This document shows positions 38,530 through 50,134 of a stretch of DNA of 64,000 nucleotides, in pieces. The stretch's first letter is position 1, and each line of letters opens with the position of its first letter. The notes under the pieces are model-generated. The model saw nothing but the letters and a program-made list of their open reading frames with translations, was not told where the DNA came from and searched no databases. Origin of the DNA: Fasciola hepatica (taxonomy: Eukaryota; Platyhelminthes; Trematoda; Plagiorchiida; Fasciolidae); the NCBI GenBank assembly GCA_948099385.1, contig CANUEZ040000180.1, forward strand, positions 2,543,001 to 2,607,000, read 5' to 3'. A program made the translations under genes and the position numbers.

Positions 38530-38796
38530 TGTAGTGCTATCAATGAAGCACTGAATGACAAAGACTAACAAATTTGTTTATTTGAACAATTACCGTTTTT
38601 GGTGGCGTCACTTGCTCCGCCTGTGTACGTCGTCTGCATGCCGTTGCGCTCCTCCAATACACACGTTGTCCCGCTCCAACGTTGAGTTCTGCTTTGCGCG
38701 CTGCCGAGTATATTCGCTATCGTGTCACAAACCGAGGACCAGGGGCTATAGACTATACGGGAGCAGGTCTTGACTTAACTGAGGAGAATCCTAAAC
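38530..38796 (+). repeat. Gypsy 5' LTR
   Basis: It starts TGTAGTGCTATCAATGAAGC and matches the right LTR to about GGAGAATCCTAA. The following CTGGTGAGCCCGAAC (38797-38811) is a candidate primer-binding site; its tRNA could not be assigned with certainty. Confidence 0.75.
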
Positions 38797-39139
38797 TGGT
38801 GAGCCCGAACAACAAATGCAATTCTTGAAGGACACTCGTAAGTCACTCAATCACATTTATTCGTTTACATATACATTTTTTCCGACATATAAACGGTAAA
38901 TTCCTGATTTCTGCTACCATATCCCTTTTATATTTTTTCTCATACCGGTATTATAAGTGTGCCACGGTTGCTGAATTGACCTTTATATATCGTTTTACAT
39001 TTGGTATACCATTGCAACTGTGGCTAGCAACGACCGCAAACCTGATCCAGAACCGTCCGTTTCGACAGTCTCCTTAGGCGTCCCTGAGTTTTTTTTATTG
39101 ATGACCGTCAACTCTGGTTTCATATGTTAGAGGTAGAGT
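38797..39139 (+). other. Gypsy 5' leader
   Basis: Untranslated leader between the LTR and gag, with a candidate primer-binding site at its start. No other feature is seen. Confidence 0.5.
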
Positions 39140-39660
39140 TTGAATCACAGAATCACAAGCGAGCGAACCCGTTACTTGTGGACTATCGGTCGCCTTCCCC
39201 GTGACGTTGCTACTCAAATACGCGACGTAATATTCAATAACAGTTCTTACACTGCCGTGAAAGACGCGGTAATCTCTTGTCTTTTGCCGTCAGAATCGTC
39301 CAGACTGAAACGGCTGACCCAAGGGACTGAGAGAAATGCAGCAGCTGGCGGGGCAACTTTTAGAGGAAAACGTCCTTAAAGAGTTGTGGGTACAGCGACT
39401 ACCACCCAATATTCAAGCACTGCTCGAGGTTTCTAGCCACCTTAAGCTCACAGAAGCGGCTAAACTAACGGACGGTATTATGGACCGGTACCATCCACAA
39501 ATTACTGCTGTAACAAACTCGAACAGCTCCCAGAACACCGCTCCCACTGTAGGAACACACTCCGAGGACACTGATAGCTGCTTTCGAGCGGGCTTTCAGA
39601 CATTTTTCCTCTCCTGGTTGTTCTCACTGTAGAAACCATAAATCTTATCACAACTCTGAC
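39140..39660 (+). pseudogene. Gypsy gag (frameshifted)
   Basis: The capsid C-terminal region is readable in two frames. RTRYLWTIGRLPRDVATQIRD is in the first (39140-39379). After a shift near 39335, MQQLAGQLLEENVLKELWVQ and RLPPNIQALLE (39336-39632) follow. The nucleocapsid C/H remnant (GCSHCRNHKSYH, about 39615-39650) is out of frame. The N-terminus of Gag is not clear. Confidence 0.7.
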
Positions 39661-39664
39661 CGAC

Positions 39665-40024
39665 GTGAACGTCTCAGAAGCCCTTCCCCTGACCGCCTGG
39701 TTAACCCATCTCGATCAACGTACTGCTGATACCACAAACGGTTTGGGGAGAAGGCCCGGCGGTGCGAAGCCGGTTGCACCTTCCCAGGTGCCAAACAGGG
39801 AAACTAACATCCCGACGACTAACGCGGTGAGCTGTCATAATAGCAGTCGTCTGTTGCATGTTCGAGATTTAGTTTCCAATAACCTGTTCGTAATTGTCAC
39901 CGGTGCAGCAATTAGTGTCATTCCAAAGAAGGCAGGTGATGTAACGAACCCGTCAGTCCAACAACTCCGTGCTGCCAATGGCACTCCTATTGCTACTTGC
40001 GGCCGTAAGTCACGCTCAACTTAG
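39665..40024 (+). pseudogene. Gypsy protease with Asp-to-Val active site
   Basis: VSNNLFVIVTGAAISVIPKK aligns with the second Gypsy family's SNNLFVVDTGAG. The catalytic aspartate of D(T/S)G is valine here (codon GTC at 39896-39898), which should abolish proteolysis. A frame change near 39998-40012 separates it from the pol frame. Confidence 0.8.
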
Positions 40025-40047
40025 GACTACGTCTCACCTTCCACTGG

Positions 40048-42987
40048 GTGTTCATAGTAGCAGACGTCACTTATCCCATACTAGGCATCGATTTCCTTGA
40101 CCATTTCGACCTCCTGATCGATGCACGAGGTCGGAGAGTTGTCGACCGGCAGACTTCTCTTTCCGTAACCGGTTCGTATTTCTCCGTGAATCACATCACG
40201 CCCCTATACATCGAACTGCAGGCCGAACACCCGTACGCAGACCTACTTTCAGCTCACCCGGCAATGCTAAGACAATCTGGCCCGCTTCCCGCGGTGACCA
40301 CTAACGTTACCCACCATATTGTCACTAAAGGACCCCCAGCATTTAGCCGACCACGCCGCTTGACACTAGACAAGCTCCGCGTAGCACAGGCTGAGTTCGA
40401 ACACATGCTAGAACTAGGCATAATACGCCCGTCCAGTAGCCCTTGGGCCTCGCCCCTTCACATGGTTCCTAAACCTAACGGCGACTGGCGCCCCTGCGGT
40501 GACTATAGGGCCCTCAACCAGGCTACTGTCCCAGACAGGTACCCCATTCCACATATTCAAGATCTTACTTCTACCCTGTCTGGTTGTTCTGTTTTCAGCC
40601 GAATCGACCTCGTTAGAGCCTACCACCAAATCCCAGTAGCAGAGGCTGACATCCCTAAAATCGCTGTCACAACTCCATTCGGACTATTCGAGTTTTTGCG
40701 CATGCCGTTTGGGCTCAGCAATGCAGCCCAAACCTTTCAAAGGTTTATGCATGAAGCAACACGTGGTTTAAAGAATGTCTACGTGTACTTAGACGATATT
40801 TTGGTGGCAAGTTCTTCAAAACAAGAGCATCTGGCGCACCTGCGTGCTCTTTTTGAGCGCCTTAGCCAACACGGTGTAACTATTAACCCTACCCAGTGCG
40901 AATTAAGTAGGACGACCATCACATTCCTAGGTCACGAAATCTCAACCTCAGGCATACAGCCCCTGCCTGACAGGGTGGCGGCAATTCGCGACTATCCTGA
41001 GCCTCACTCTTACCGACAATTGTGCCAATTTTCTGGCCTGGTTAACTTTTATCACCGCTTTATCCCACACTGCGCCGAAATAATGCAGCCTCTAACAGAC
41101 CTTTTACTTGGAGGTAAGCGGAAATTCATTTTTCCCAACACGGAGCAGGCAGCGTTTACTTTGACCAAGGAAGCTATCGCCAACATAGCACTCCTTTCAC
41201 ATCCCGATCTTTCTGCTCCCCTATCATTAGGAACAGATGCTTCGGACACGGCTGTTGGAGCAGTGTTGCAGCAATTCGTCAACAATTCATGGCAACCAAT
41301 AGCTTTCTTCTCCAAGCGTCTCCAGCCTTCGGAATCCCGATATAGTACGTTCAGCAGAGAACTGCTGGCAATCTATTTGGGTATCCGACACTTCCGGCAC
41401 ACACTCGAGGGCCAATTGTTCACAGTGTTTACAGATCATAAACCACTAGTGTACGCCCTCCAGTCAGCTTCTGACCGATATTCGCCACGCGAGATTCACC
41501 ACTTAGACTGTGTTGCGCAGTTTACTACGGACATTCGACACGTCTCTGGGGCACGCAATCCCGTAGCAGACGCACTCTCACGCGTCCACAATATCGACTA
41601 CCCACTACCCATGGGCATAGACCTAGAAGCAATCGCCGCAGCCCAAACGACAGATCCTGAGGTAGAGCAACTCAGACACAACAGCTCCCTGCACCTAGTG
41701 GCAGTGGCCCTTCCAACTTCGGACGTAACTATCATTTGCGATGTATCACAAGGTCGACCCCGACCACTAGTTCCTGCCAGTTTTCGCCGACGAGTTTTTA
41801 CCAGCCTCCACAACTTATCGCACCCTGGGGTAACCGCCTCAGTGAAACTAGTCACCGAGCGATTCGTCTGGCCTTGCGTCAAACGTGACGTACGTCTTTG
41901 GGCCCGTGCTTGTCTTCAGTGTCAACGAGTTAGGATACAGCGTCACACCAAATCTACTTTAGGCACATTCTGCGAACCGGACGCACGCTTTCATCATGTG
42001 CATGTGGATCTCGTGGGGCCACTTCCGCCATCCAATGGCTGCGTTTACATCCTCACTTGCGTAGATCGTTTCACTCGCTGGCCACAGGCCATACCTATTC
42101 CTCGCCCAACCTCAGAGGAAGCTGCAAAAGCATTTCTAACTGGTTGGGTGAGTCAGTTCGGTTGCCCTGCCATCGTGACCACTGACCGCGGTTCTCATTT
42201 TGACGGTGCCTTCCACGAGCTACTGAACGCATTCAGTTGCCGACACAACAAGACGACGGTCTATCATCCTCAGGCCAATGACATGGTGGAGCGATTCCAT
42301 CGCCAGCTGAAAGCTGCCCCTCGTGCTCGTGATAACCCATTATGGAGTGAAGTTTTGCCGATCTTTCTCTTAGGACTGCGTAACACCGTTAAAACCGATA
42401 TGGGTGTTACGGCGGCTGAACTGGTTTACGGTTGCACACTACGACTTCCAGGTGAGTTGGTTTCTTCATTACCACCTGTGAGTTTTAATTACGGGAATTA
42501 CGCAAAACGGTTGTCGCACCAAATGCGGGTGATAAAGCCAACCCCACCACGAGAACAAACCCTCAGCAACTACATGCCTACTACTCTAGCGACCGCCAGC
42601 CATGTGTTTATTCGAGTAGATGCAGTGAGATCACCACTACTAGCGGCTTACTCTGGCCCGTTCCGCGTCGTCCAGCGAAAGGAAAAGAAGTACGTGGTGG
42701 ACGTCGAGGGCAGGAAAGAGACCATCAGCATAGACCGCCTCAAACCAGCCTTCATCGAGGTGGAACCAACCCCGAACAACCCTCACAGTGTCCCCACCTG
42801 CTCACAACCTTCGGTTAGTCGTCCTGAGTCGGCCCCTTTTACTCCCACTAACGACCCCCCGTTACCTGTTGCAACACCAAACTCCACGAAAGACACAGCT
42901 GCACCCGTCAACAGGAGAAATCGACGCGGCCGCGAACTGCGACAGCCAACGAGGTTTTCTGAATATGTAACAATTGTATATATTTAA
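40048..42987 (+). CDS. Gypsy RT-RNase H-integrase
   Basis: 979 residues without a stop. Near the start is the end of the protease domain ([17 protein letters not shown]). RT has [55 protein letters not shown] and [11 protein letters not shown] (about 40780-40812). RNase H has [14 protein letters not shown] and [11 protein letters not shown]. Integrase has the HHCC finger (HNLSHPGV ... CLQCQRV) and the DDE residues in [21 protein letters not shown] and [16 protein letters not shown]. The protein likely starts upstream in gag-protease; the first residue here is only where the frame opens. Confidence 0.93.
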   Translation: MFIVADVTYPILGIDFLDHFDLLIDARGRRVVDRQTSLSVTGSYFSVNHITPLYIELQAEHPYADLLSAHPAMLRQSGPLPAVTTNVTHHIVTKGPPAFSRPRRLTLDKLRVAQAEFEHMLELGIIRPSSSPWASPLHMVPKPNGDWRPCGDYRALNQATVPDRYPIPHIQDLTSTLSGCSVFSRIDLVRAYHQIPVAEADIPKIAVTTPFGLFEFLRMPFGLSNAAQTFQRFMHEATRGLKNVYVYLDDILVASSSKQEHLAHLRALFERLSQHGVTINPTQCELSRTTITFLGHEISTSGIQPLPDRVAAIRDYPEPHSYRQLCQFSGLVNFYHRFIPHCAEIMQPLTDLLLGGKRKFIFPNTEQAAFTLTKEAIANIALLSHPDLSAPLSLGTDASDTAVGAVLQQFVNNSWQPIAFFSKRLQPSESRYSTFSRELLAIYLGIRHFRHTLEGQLFTVFTDHKPLVYALQSASDRYSPREIHHLDCVAQFTTDIRHVSGARNPVADALSRVHNIDYPLPMGIDLEAIAAAQTTDPEVEQLRHNSSLHLVAVALPTSDVTIICDVSQGRPRPLVPASFRRRVFTSLHNLSHPGVTASVKLVTERFVWPCVKRDVRLWARACLQCQRVRIQRHTKSTLGTFCEPDARFHHVHVDLVGPLPPSNGCVYILTCVDRFTRWPQAIPIPRPTSEEAAKAFLTGWVSQFGCPAIVTTDRGSHFDGAFHELLNAFSCRHNKTTVYHPQANDMVERFHRQLKAAPRARDNPLWSEVLPIFLLGLRNTVKTDMGVTAAELVYGCTLRLPGELVSSLPPVSFNYGNYAKRLSHQMRVIKPTPPREQTLSNYMPTTLATASHVFIRVDAVRSPLLAAYSGPFRVVQRKEKKYVVDVEGRKETISIDRLKPAFIEVEPTPNNPHSVPTCSQPSVSRPESAPFTPTNDPPLPVATPNSTKDTAAPVNRRNRRGRELRQPTRFSEYVTIVYI

Positions 42988-43552
42988 GTTTACTCTTCAT
43001 ATTCGACTTGTACATAGTCTTATTATGCATGAATGCACGACTACGTGGTTATCACGTCAAGGGTGGCGGCAGCCTGTATTGCGCCGGTATGTCCCCCTCA
43101 GTCGAATATCCGATCGCCCCTCGAGGCGCAGCTTCCTTGTGTTTCTTGCCTTCCAGCTCGTCCCGTCGGACAGAACCATATGGAATTCCAGGATCTCGCA
43201 TGGCTCCAACACCGCTTATTGGATCGCGACTGGACTCATTTGACGCCGGACGCTGGCTCGTTTACGAAGGCGATGACAACCACAGGGAAACGGAAATTTG
43301 GGATATGCCGACAACGTCAAACCCTACAACACAATCACCACTGCCAGGTCACAAGCAGGATCTACCCCGGTCGGATAAAATTTTAAGGAGGACGCAATTT
43401 TGCGATCGACGCACAGCGACCAGTGTGAGTCATGGATAACGGCTTGTGCTGGCTTCGCTGTTATGTGCGACCGCGACGTCTCTCGCCACCGAAGCCGACG
43501 TACCCATCACGGGTCGAAGCCCAACTTCGTCGGCCTTCTAGGGGGAGGCCCT
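42988..43552 (+). other. Gypsy 3' untranslated region
   Basis: About 565 bases between pol and the 3' LTR with no convincing gene, ending in the polypurine tract. GCATGAATGCACGACTACGT and GGTGGCGGCAGCC patterns are typical of an untranslated leader to the LTR. An env gene is not seen. Confidence 0.55.
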
Positions 43553-43822
43553 TGTAGTGCTACCACTAAAGCACCGGATGATAAAGACTAACAAATTTGT
43601 TTATTTGAACAATTACCGTTTTTGGTGGCGTCACTTGCTCCGCCTGTGTACGTCGTCTGCATGCCGTTGCGCTCCTCCAATACACACGTTGTCCCGCTCC
43701 AACGTTTTGAGTTCTGCTTTGCGCGCTGCCGAGTATATTCGCTATCGTGTCACAAACCGAGGACCAGGGGCTATAGACTATACGGGAGCAGGTCTTGACT
43801 CAAAGGAGGAGAATCCTAAAAA
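43553..43822 (+). repeat. Gypsy 3' LTR
   Basis: It starts TGTAGTGCTACCACTAAAGC after the purine tract and matches the left LTR to about GAGAATCCTAAA. The next 80 bases contain TTGGGGCTCCGAACC, which resembles the region after the left LTR. The Gypsy-like sequence may therefore continue (tandem LTR-leader) until 43904. Confidence 0.75.
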
Positions 43823-43904
43823 ATCCCTATATTATTTGAGGACTCGGGATATATCTCACATGGGGACAGCAGTGAGTTGGGGCTCCGAACCTATAATAGT
43901 GTGA

Positions 43905-44551
43905 GGTCACTAATGACCTGTGAATACCCCTGATTTCTCAATAACTCACCTACACGCGTCGCATCCTTAGTGTGGTCAACGGAACCTAATCGTTTCCTAA
44001 TGGAGCGAAAGTCTTGAATGCGAAGGCGACGGCTAAACATTCGTTGGGTGTAATCCCTAAGCTCGGCAGTATTACGAAAACTCCCCATCATACTAAACAC
44101 GTGACTCTCTTGGTCACTGGTCAAGCGGCGGTTACGGACGTAATAACCCTCGGTCTCTCGTTGGAAGTCGTGGTTATGGACCATGGCCCACTGCGACACC
44201 ATGTAGGATGAGCCGACGACACGCACCGAGACGAATGCTTGACAACCAAGGTTGGGGTATCTGCAAACAGTTTCCATTAGGAACAAGTAAGGAAACAAAT
44301 TACTTTGTTCCAGAGCAGTTACTTCTTCTCCGATGGACGCAGCAATATATGATGAAATAGTACTGCGTGCCAGGTGGTAAAATTATACCACGTTTACTTG
44401 CCATTTCCCTTGTTCGTGAATCGTATACGTAAAAACTCGAACAAGTGGTTGATTGGAAGTCCCGAAAATCGGATCTAAATGCATCCAAATTCGGGTACAT
44501 CTTAACCGTTGCACAGAACTGGGCAGAATCATCAGCGATGTTTCGCTCCAT
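43905..44551 (-). pseudogene. MULE transposase N-terminal part, truncated
   Basis: Antisense copy of the start of the MULE gene seen complete at 61115-62672. The first frame (44551-44300) begins ERNIADDSAQFCATVKMYPN. The second (44298-43905) holds the Cys/His region LGCQAFVSVRVVGSSY...HNHDF, like a FAR1/WRKY-GCM1-type DNA-binding domain. It is cut at 43905, before the DDE domain. Confidence 0.75.
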
Positions 44552-45477
44552 ATCGAGAACCGGACAGTGAAAGAAAGAAATGGCAAGTGAACATCAAGCC
44601 TAGGGTTACGGATTATATATGACCAATAACCCAATCAACAAGCTGCAACGGCTAAGCCAATAACGGGAGAGCTAATTACCGAGATTTGACCAAAAGAAAC
44701 AAGTTTCAACAAAAATTAACAATGAACTTTAAAAAGCTCTTCACTAAAAAGCACAATTTTACGGTGTTTTTGTTCAATTTCCTTGCAGCAGTTAATCCGT
44801 CAGCTGTTTGAGGCTTGCATTACGCTAAGCCAGGTCGGAACTTGCCCCACTCTGGTACCATAACATTTCACTTCAATCTCATTTTCTACGGGCACCGATT
44901 CCCACAACTTAAGCCCGTGTGTTTAGACGCTATCGGGTTCGACGGGATAGCGTCCAATCAGTCCAAATGAAAAATTTGAGCAACCGCCGTTTCCAATGCA
45001 GTTGCTGTGTACGCCATAGGCGGTCGATTTAATAGTTAATGTAGTAAGCTGGAATTAATCCCCGAGTGTATTTTGGTTATGAAAGATTGGTTTAGGTTTA
45101 GGGTTTTGCCCTTTTCACTCACCGTTCGGCTTTTTAATGCTACTGAAGTACAGTTAATAAATTCCTGTATTGCTTTGGCTTGTTGTTTAAGAAACTGAGG
45201 AAAAAATGTAAAAAATAGTTTTTTCGTTCATTAAAAAAGATAATACTTGATAGATTGTATATACATACATACATACAATAACCAGCTGTATAAGGATACG
45301 ATATTTATGATTTCCTTAATGTATCATGAATTGTGTATTCCCCTTTCCATTCACTGTTGGGTAGCATACCTGACCTAAGGTGGCCCACCGTTGGAATCGA
45401 GAACTTAGTTTTCCTTTCCATCTGGTGAAGCTATAAAAAGTCAGCTGAACAACAAGAGTCTGACTTATTTTGGTAAG
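44552..45477. other. Spacer between MULE start and Gypsy gag
   Basis: AT-rich, with a (TACA)n run near 45263-45282. No coding frame. It should hold the MULE promoter and terminal inverted repeat and the Gypsy leader, but I cannot place their ends. Confidence 0.35.
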
Positions 45478-45599
45478 TTATGAAGTCAGATGAAGTTTAC
45501 TCGTTGTTCCTTGCAGAAAAAGACCGTAATTACGTTTGCCGCACAACATTCCAGTTTTACCAAGTGCCACGCGCAAATGCTCGCTGGAGGAAACTGCAG

Positions 45600-45970
45600 C
45601 GATAGCTGATGACGTTATGTCACCATACAACCCCGCTGTAACTTGAGTAACCAGGTCCTCCGTCACAACGGTGCCTGCCTTGCGAACATCTAACGACCTC
45701 GCGTCAGTTTTGTCTAGAATTGACGCGAGCCTGCAACGCCTGGCAGTAAGAAAAAGTGGGTCACAGGAGCGGCACCGCGCACGCTCACCTAAGCTCCATA
45801 GTCCGTCACTGCGACGACGTTTCGGCTCTTCAAAAGAAGGGTATTGTAAATACCACAGTCGCTTCGGTGAGGAAGCCAAACGATGCAAACCAAGGTGTAC
45901 GTTTCCCGGTGCTCATCAAGGAAAACTAAACCCCCGGCCCGTGGTGGCGATCCACGAAGCCGGGTATTGA
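45600..45970 (+). pseudogene. Gypsy Gag C-terminus with CHCC finger
   Basis: Open to a TGA at 45968-45970. It contains ALRTSNDLASVLSRIDASLQ and a basic stretch. The nucleocapsid motif YCKYHSRFGEEAKRCKPRC is at 45842-45898 with the spacing C-x2-H-x9-C-x3-C. This CHCC spacing, rather than CCHC, is characteristic of the CsRn1 clade of Gypsy elements. The rest of Gag is missing to the left. Confidence 0.8.
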
Positions 45971-45985
45971 ACCAACAGTCGCCTT

Positions 45986-46480
45986 ATGGACGTAAGGGAC
46001 ATCATTTCAAATAACCTATTCGTTGTAGATACCGGTGCCGGAGCGGGCGTTTTCCCCCGACCGAAAGGCGACAATAGCACACCGCAGGCCCAAACACTAC
46101 GCGCTGCGAATGGCACGGCCATCCCAACGTTTGGCCAGCGGTCGCTCACCTTAAACTTAGGTTTGAAGCGTAATTTTCGTTGGGTATTCATCAACGCAGA
46201 CGTCCCGTACCCAGTTCTAGGCATTAACTTCCTGCAACACTTTGACTTGTTAGTTGATGCACAGCGCCGCAGAGTGGTAGATCGTCAGACCACTCTCGCT
46301 GTTGCGGGTTATAATTCGCGAGTGAATCACGTCATGCCTTTTTACGTTCAACCACCGGCACACCAACCTTATGGCGAACTCATCGCCGCCCACCCGGCCA
46401 TTTTTCGGCAGGTCGGGCCTCTCCCAGCAGTGACCAACAACGTCACTCACTATATCGATACTAAGGGACCCCCAGTGTAA
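45986..46480 (+). pseudogene. Gypsy protease fragment, then LTR insertion
   Basis: In the same frame as the gag piece, after the TGA. The active site is intact: NNLFVVDTGAGAGVFPRP (about 46010-46063). The flap and end YPVLGINFLQHFDLLVDA follow. The frame reaches the RT entry (NNVTHYIDTKGPPV) and is cut by a BEL-type LTR at 46481. Confidence 0.8.
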
Positions 46481-46660
46481 CACACGTTTGAACAATGCGT
46501 AGCCGAATTCACAACGGATCCCGAAATCAAAAGGCGATTATCCGTGATATTCTACGATACTAGATTATTGAGTGAGATCACAAGGAATCAACAAACGAGA
46601 AACCGAATTGCGACGTGCGAGGAAGGAGCGCATGCTTCACGCAGGTTCAGAACAAGGATA
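46481..46660 (-). repeat. BEL-type LTR, antisense, truncated and deleted
   Basis: The reverse complement matches the 3' part of the LTR at 58590-58964, inserted at the same point of the same Gypsy element. It carries an internal deletion of about 38 bases near 46565 and loses similarity near 46650, before the LTR 5' end. Confidence 0.75.
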
Positions 46661-46699
46661 TCGGACGCTGGAAGGCGACGGAATTCCCCAGTTCTTCCT

Positions 46700-47372
46700 T
46701 TACCTTGGTCCTTTGTGCTTACATGATTTATCACCCCATGATTTATATGACAATTTTTTACTTTTGTTTGTTTCTGTATATATTTTTTCGCATCCCGTTT
46801 TACATGTCCATTTATTAGACTTCGCACACGGTATTTTGCGTGTTTTTGTGCAGGAGATGGCAAAATTGTATGGCCCTAATTCAGTTGTGTACAATGTTCA
46901 TTGTCTGACCCATCGAGCAGAAGATGTAAGAGGACATGAAACTTTGGACAGCTTTTCATGCTTTCCTTATGAATCTCATTTGGGCAAGCTAAAATGTTTG
47001 ATAAAAGGACCGGCTAGACCAGTGGAGCAGCTGTACAAGCGCCTGCACGAAGTGAACACTGTTCACTGTCATCTCGAAAAAACCTTGGTCTTCGATGACA
47101 CGCTCTTGCCTATACCTCGTTTCTCCAAAACTTCTTCTTCGTGTGTCGTTAACGGGATATTTTTCTCTAATGTACGTTCCAATAATATCATTGTGATAGA
47201 CAATAAACCGGCGATCGTAGTCAATATTTTGAACGATGAAGTTCATTTCATGTATTTTATTATCGTCGGAGACTTTTTTACGCACGCGTTGCGCTCAACG
47301 CGTTTATTTATCTTTTCAGTAGACGGATTGCAGTCCGACATCCACACCGCTCCCATTCAAACTCTCCTGTAA
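46700..47372 (+). pseudogene. EnSpm/CACTA-like transposase, C-terminal fragment
   Basis: The conserved block is QEMAKLYGPNSVVYNVHCLT, DVRGHETLDSFSCFPYESHL and GKLKCLIKGPARPVEQLYKR (about 46852-47040). It is followed by a region with FFSNVRSNNIIVIDNKP. Animal EnSpm-like transposases end this way, comparable to DUF4218 of plant Tnp2 types. The N-terminal catalytic part is absent here. An inverted, longer copy is at 49532-50505. Confidence 0.7.
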
Positions 47373-47463
47373 ATGTTTACTCCTGTTGGTCAACTCTTAC
47401 CATGTGTGCATCCCCATTTTACATACCTTTTTATAAAATTGTTGGTTCCACTGCTGTTCTTTC

Positions 47464-47465
<2 letters not shown>

Positions 47466-47537
<72 letters not shown>
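47466..47537. repeat. (TA)n microsatellite
   Basis: About 36 uninterrupted TA units just inside the inner end of the inverted EnSpm copies. Its translations are Tyr-Ile runs and not genes. Confidence 0.9.
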
Positions 47538-47539
<2 letters not shown>

Positions 47540-48237
47540 CCCAGTTGCGCTAGGCTTGGGCATGCCCAACGCATCGAAAAAATTGCAGAAAATGGCTGTT
47601 TACTTTTCTCAGATAAGTCCAATTTCGCTCAATCGCCTAATATGTCATTACAGTATTCTCCTTCCTTTCGAGCTTAACCACTAAATAACCCCTTTATATG
47701 AGCAAAGTGGCCATTTTAATAAAAAATGTAGCTAAGTTTATTAAAAATAATGTCGAATTTATTTTCAAAAAGTCGCTGATCGTTTGTCCATCAGTCCATC
47801 TTACGCGAGGATGTTCCTGGCTCTTCTCCATGCTGTTCACGGGATCTAAATAATTGAGGCATGGAAATGCTGTTATCAGTTACATCATTGGCAAATGAAG
47901 TAAAAAAGCTGCATTGAGTTTTAAATCCTAGACGTTTAAAGAACAATAGCTCCGCACTAGATTTCGTATGTATTCAAATATATTACCAGACACTGGACAA
48001 AATTCCCACTCAGGTAACGGCTAAACCGGTGATAAATCCCATGTCTAAGTATGCATATATACTGATGTAAACTGTAACAGCTCAAGTTTTCAACGAAGCA
48101 GTTTGCAGGTAATAAAATTGTTGTGGGACACCATACATAGGAGAATCGCGTACCGTCTTAGCCGTCTTCCTTCGCCTCGGTCCCGAGCGTTGATGAACCA
48201 GCGCTTTATATGTCTGTCAATGACAGACGCTGGCTCG
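47538..48237. other. Unassigned AT-rich sequence
   Basis: No motif-bearing frame. It may be 3' flank of the minus-strand DUF4806-type gene or element interior. Confidence 0.3.
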
Positions 48238-49448
48238 TTAGAGAACCGCTTCATTCGTTTTATAGCACCTGATGTTTTGTATGACAGTAAATTTGAACAA
48301 CCTGCCCTTAACGGCGGCGATCAACTTATGGTCGTTAACGGCCTTTCGTTGAGGGCTTCCTAGCCAACAGCAGTTAAGGGCAACGTCGCCCCCGATGGAT
48401 GCAAACAGCATGCTACGCACGGTTTCAGCCAAGTCGTAATCCGCAAACCGCTTGAGCGTTGCCACCTGAAAAGGTTTAGTTAAAATGTATATACCTACCA
48501 TGCTGGCATACACATCGGCCGAGCTCAGAGCCTCGTGGAGTTTCTGAAGTTCCCCCCACGTCTCGGCTCTTCGCGCCTTGGACGGCACAGCTGATGGGTG
48601 CGTGGCACCCAGTTAGCCTATCAAGGACACGTTCGACCTTGCCCAAACGGTCGCGCATATCGTACATCGTACTTATATTCATACATGAATATATGTAATA
48701 GTCACTCACGCAAATCTTTGCCAAATATCTCCATTGGCGCTTCGTTTGTCGCAGAGGCAGAAACGTTACTACATGATAAGTTGTTCATGACATTTGATAA
48801 TTACGTTTACCCATAGTCTTTCAATGAACTCCGGTGAATTTGAGTGACTTGAGCGTCTCGTGCGGCAGTTGGGGTTGACGTGATGTGCGGCATCGTGTCA
48901 GATAAACTAAATGCACAAGTTTTATAGGAATAAAATAGTTGTCTTACGATGGAACGCCAAGTGCTCTCTCCAAAACCGGTGGCGGAGACGGCTGCATTTC
49001 GAAGGATCCACAGGGTTCACGAGATACCAACGTGCGCGCCTCTTCAAAACTGTCATCCGACGTTAACTGTGTTGGTACTCTTTGAACAGTGTTAACTCAT
49101 AATCCTTCCTACCTACTGCGAACTGAATAGCGCTAGCCAAACAGTGTTTGTGGCACAGTGTCATCAGTGCTGCAGCTTGACGATTCGTGTAGCAGCCTAC
49201 TTTCGAAAACGGAAGCATCCCTAAATTGTCCAGCAGAGTTACGTTTAAAAACATTTAACTGCGGCGAACATCTCCACGAATTCGTGTGTCGGAACCGAAT
49301 CAGGCAGTGACGCACCCGAAAGCAGCAACTGCTGGTAAGCGCCCTTACTTTTGGTCCGCGGCCACCAGACGCGGTGGCAATCGACCATCCAATTGCTGTC
49401 AATCACAGCATACGAACTGTCCTCTACAAATCTGACTACGACGTACAT
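48238..49448 (-). CDS. DUF4806-type gene, probably transposon-borne, several exons
   Basis: The first segment (49448-49248, ATG at 49446-49448) reads MYVVVRFVEDSSYAVIDSNW, then WPRTKSKGAYQQLLLSGASL. This is the N-terminal module that accompanies DUF4806 domains. The last segment (48588-48238) has a heptad-like start (ELQKLHEALSS), then LKRFADYDLAETVRSMLFAS, IGGDVALNCCWLGSPQRKAV and NDHKLIAAVKG, matching the DUF4806 core layout (GG..., LF..., K..F). The frames are separated by about 650 bases, with likely introns whose splice sites I could not fix. It lies between inverted EnSpm-like fragments, so it is probably a second gene of that transposon. Function is unknown. Confidence 0.5.
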
Positions 49449-49531
49449 CTAAACAAGATAAACTATATGTAGAAAACAGCTGCCACTTTCGTCGGTGCTT
49501 TCCACGGATAACGAACTGCCGTATATATATA

Positions 49532-50134
49532 CTATAAAAAGGTATGTAAAATGGGGATGCACACATGGTAAGAGTTGACCAACAAGAGTAAACATTTACA
49601 GGAGACAGTGTGAATGGGATCGGTATGGATGTCGGACTGCAATCCGTCTACTGAAAAGATAAATAAACGCGTTGAGCGCAACGCGTGCGTAAAAAAGTCT
49701 CCGACGATAATAAAATACATGAAATGAACTTCATCGTTCAAAATATTGACTACGATCGCCGGTTTATTGTCTATCACAATGATATTATTGGAACGTACAT
49801 TAGAGAAAAATATCCCGTTAACGACACACGAAGAAGAAGTTTTGGAGAAACGAGGTATAGGCAAGAGCGTGTCATCGAAGACCAAGGTTTTTTCGAGATG
49901 ACAGTGAACAGTGTTCACTTCGTGCAGGCGCTTGTACAGCTGCTCCACTGGTCTAGCCGGTCCTTTTATCAAACATTTTAGCTTGCCCAAATGAGATTCA
50001 TAAGGAAAGCATGAAAAGCTGTCCAAAGTTTCATGTCCTCTTACATCTTCTGCAAGATGGGTCAGACAATGAACATTGTACACAATTGAATTAGGGCCAT
50101 ACAATTTTGTCATCTCCTGCACAAAAACACGCAA
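49532..50134 (-). pseudogene. EnSpm/CACTA-like transposase C-terminus, inverted copy
   Basis: Same conserved block as 46852-47372 with few changes (HLAED for HRAED, where the L is the expected residue). It extends at the 3' end into DPIHTVSCKCLLLLVNSYHV. Positions sum to 96970 with the other copy. Confidence 0.72.

Larger units (their letters stand above)
38530..43822 (+). mobile_element. Gypsy element of CsRn1-like type, near full length
   Basis: LTRs at 38530-38796 and 43553-43822 share the TGTAGTGCTA start and most of their length, with scattered differences and a short insertion. The interior runs gag, protease, RT, RNase H, integrase (Gypsy order). A polypurine tract (GGGGGAGGCCCT) ends at 43552. 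Gag and protease contain frameshifts, but the 979-residue pol frame is open. The LTR right edges and target duplicates are unclear. Confidence 0.88.
43905..46490. repeat. Inverted-repeat arm (pairs with 58970-61763)
   Basis: Near-identical reverse complement of 58970-61763. Positions sum to 105666 on the MULE side and 105439 on the gag side; the 227-base offset is an insertion in the right arm at 59898-60131. The arm contains MULE 5' sequence, an unassigned spacer, and Gypsy gag and protease. It also continues into the adjoining BEL-type LTR. Confidence 0.88.

Noticed and set aside
42974..43439. Possible env-like or extra Gypsy ORF after pol
   Set aside because: Three overlapping short frames with no signal peptide, membrane segment or known motif; treated as 3' UTR.
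45060..45115. Telomere-like GGTTTAGGTTTAGGGTTTTG
   Set aside because: Too short and imperfect to be a telomeric array.
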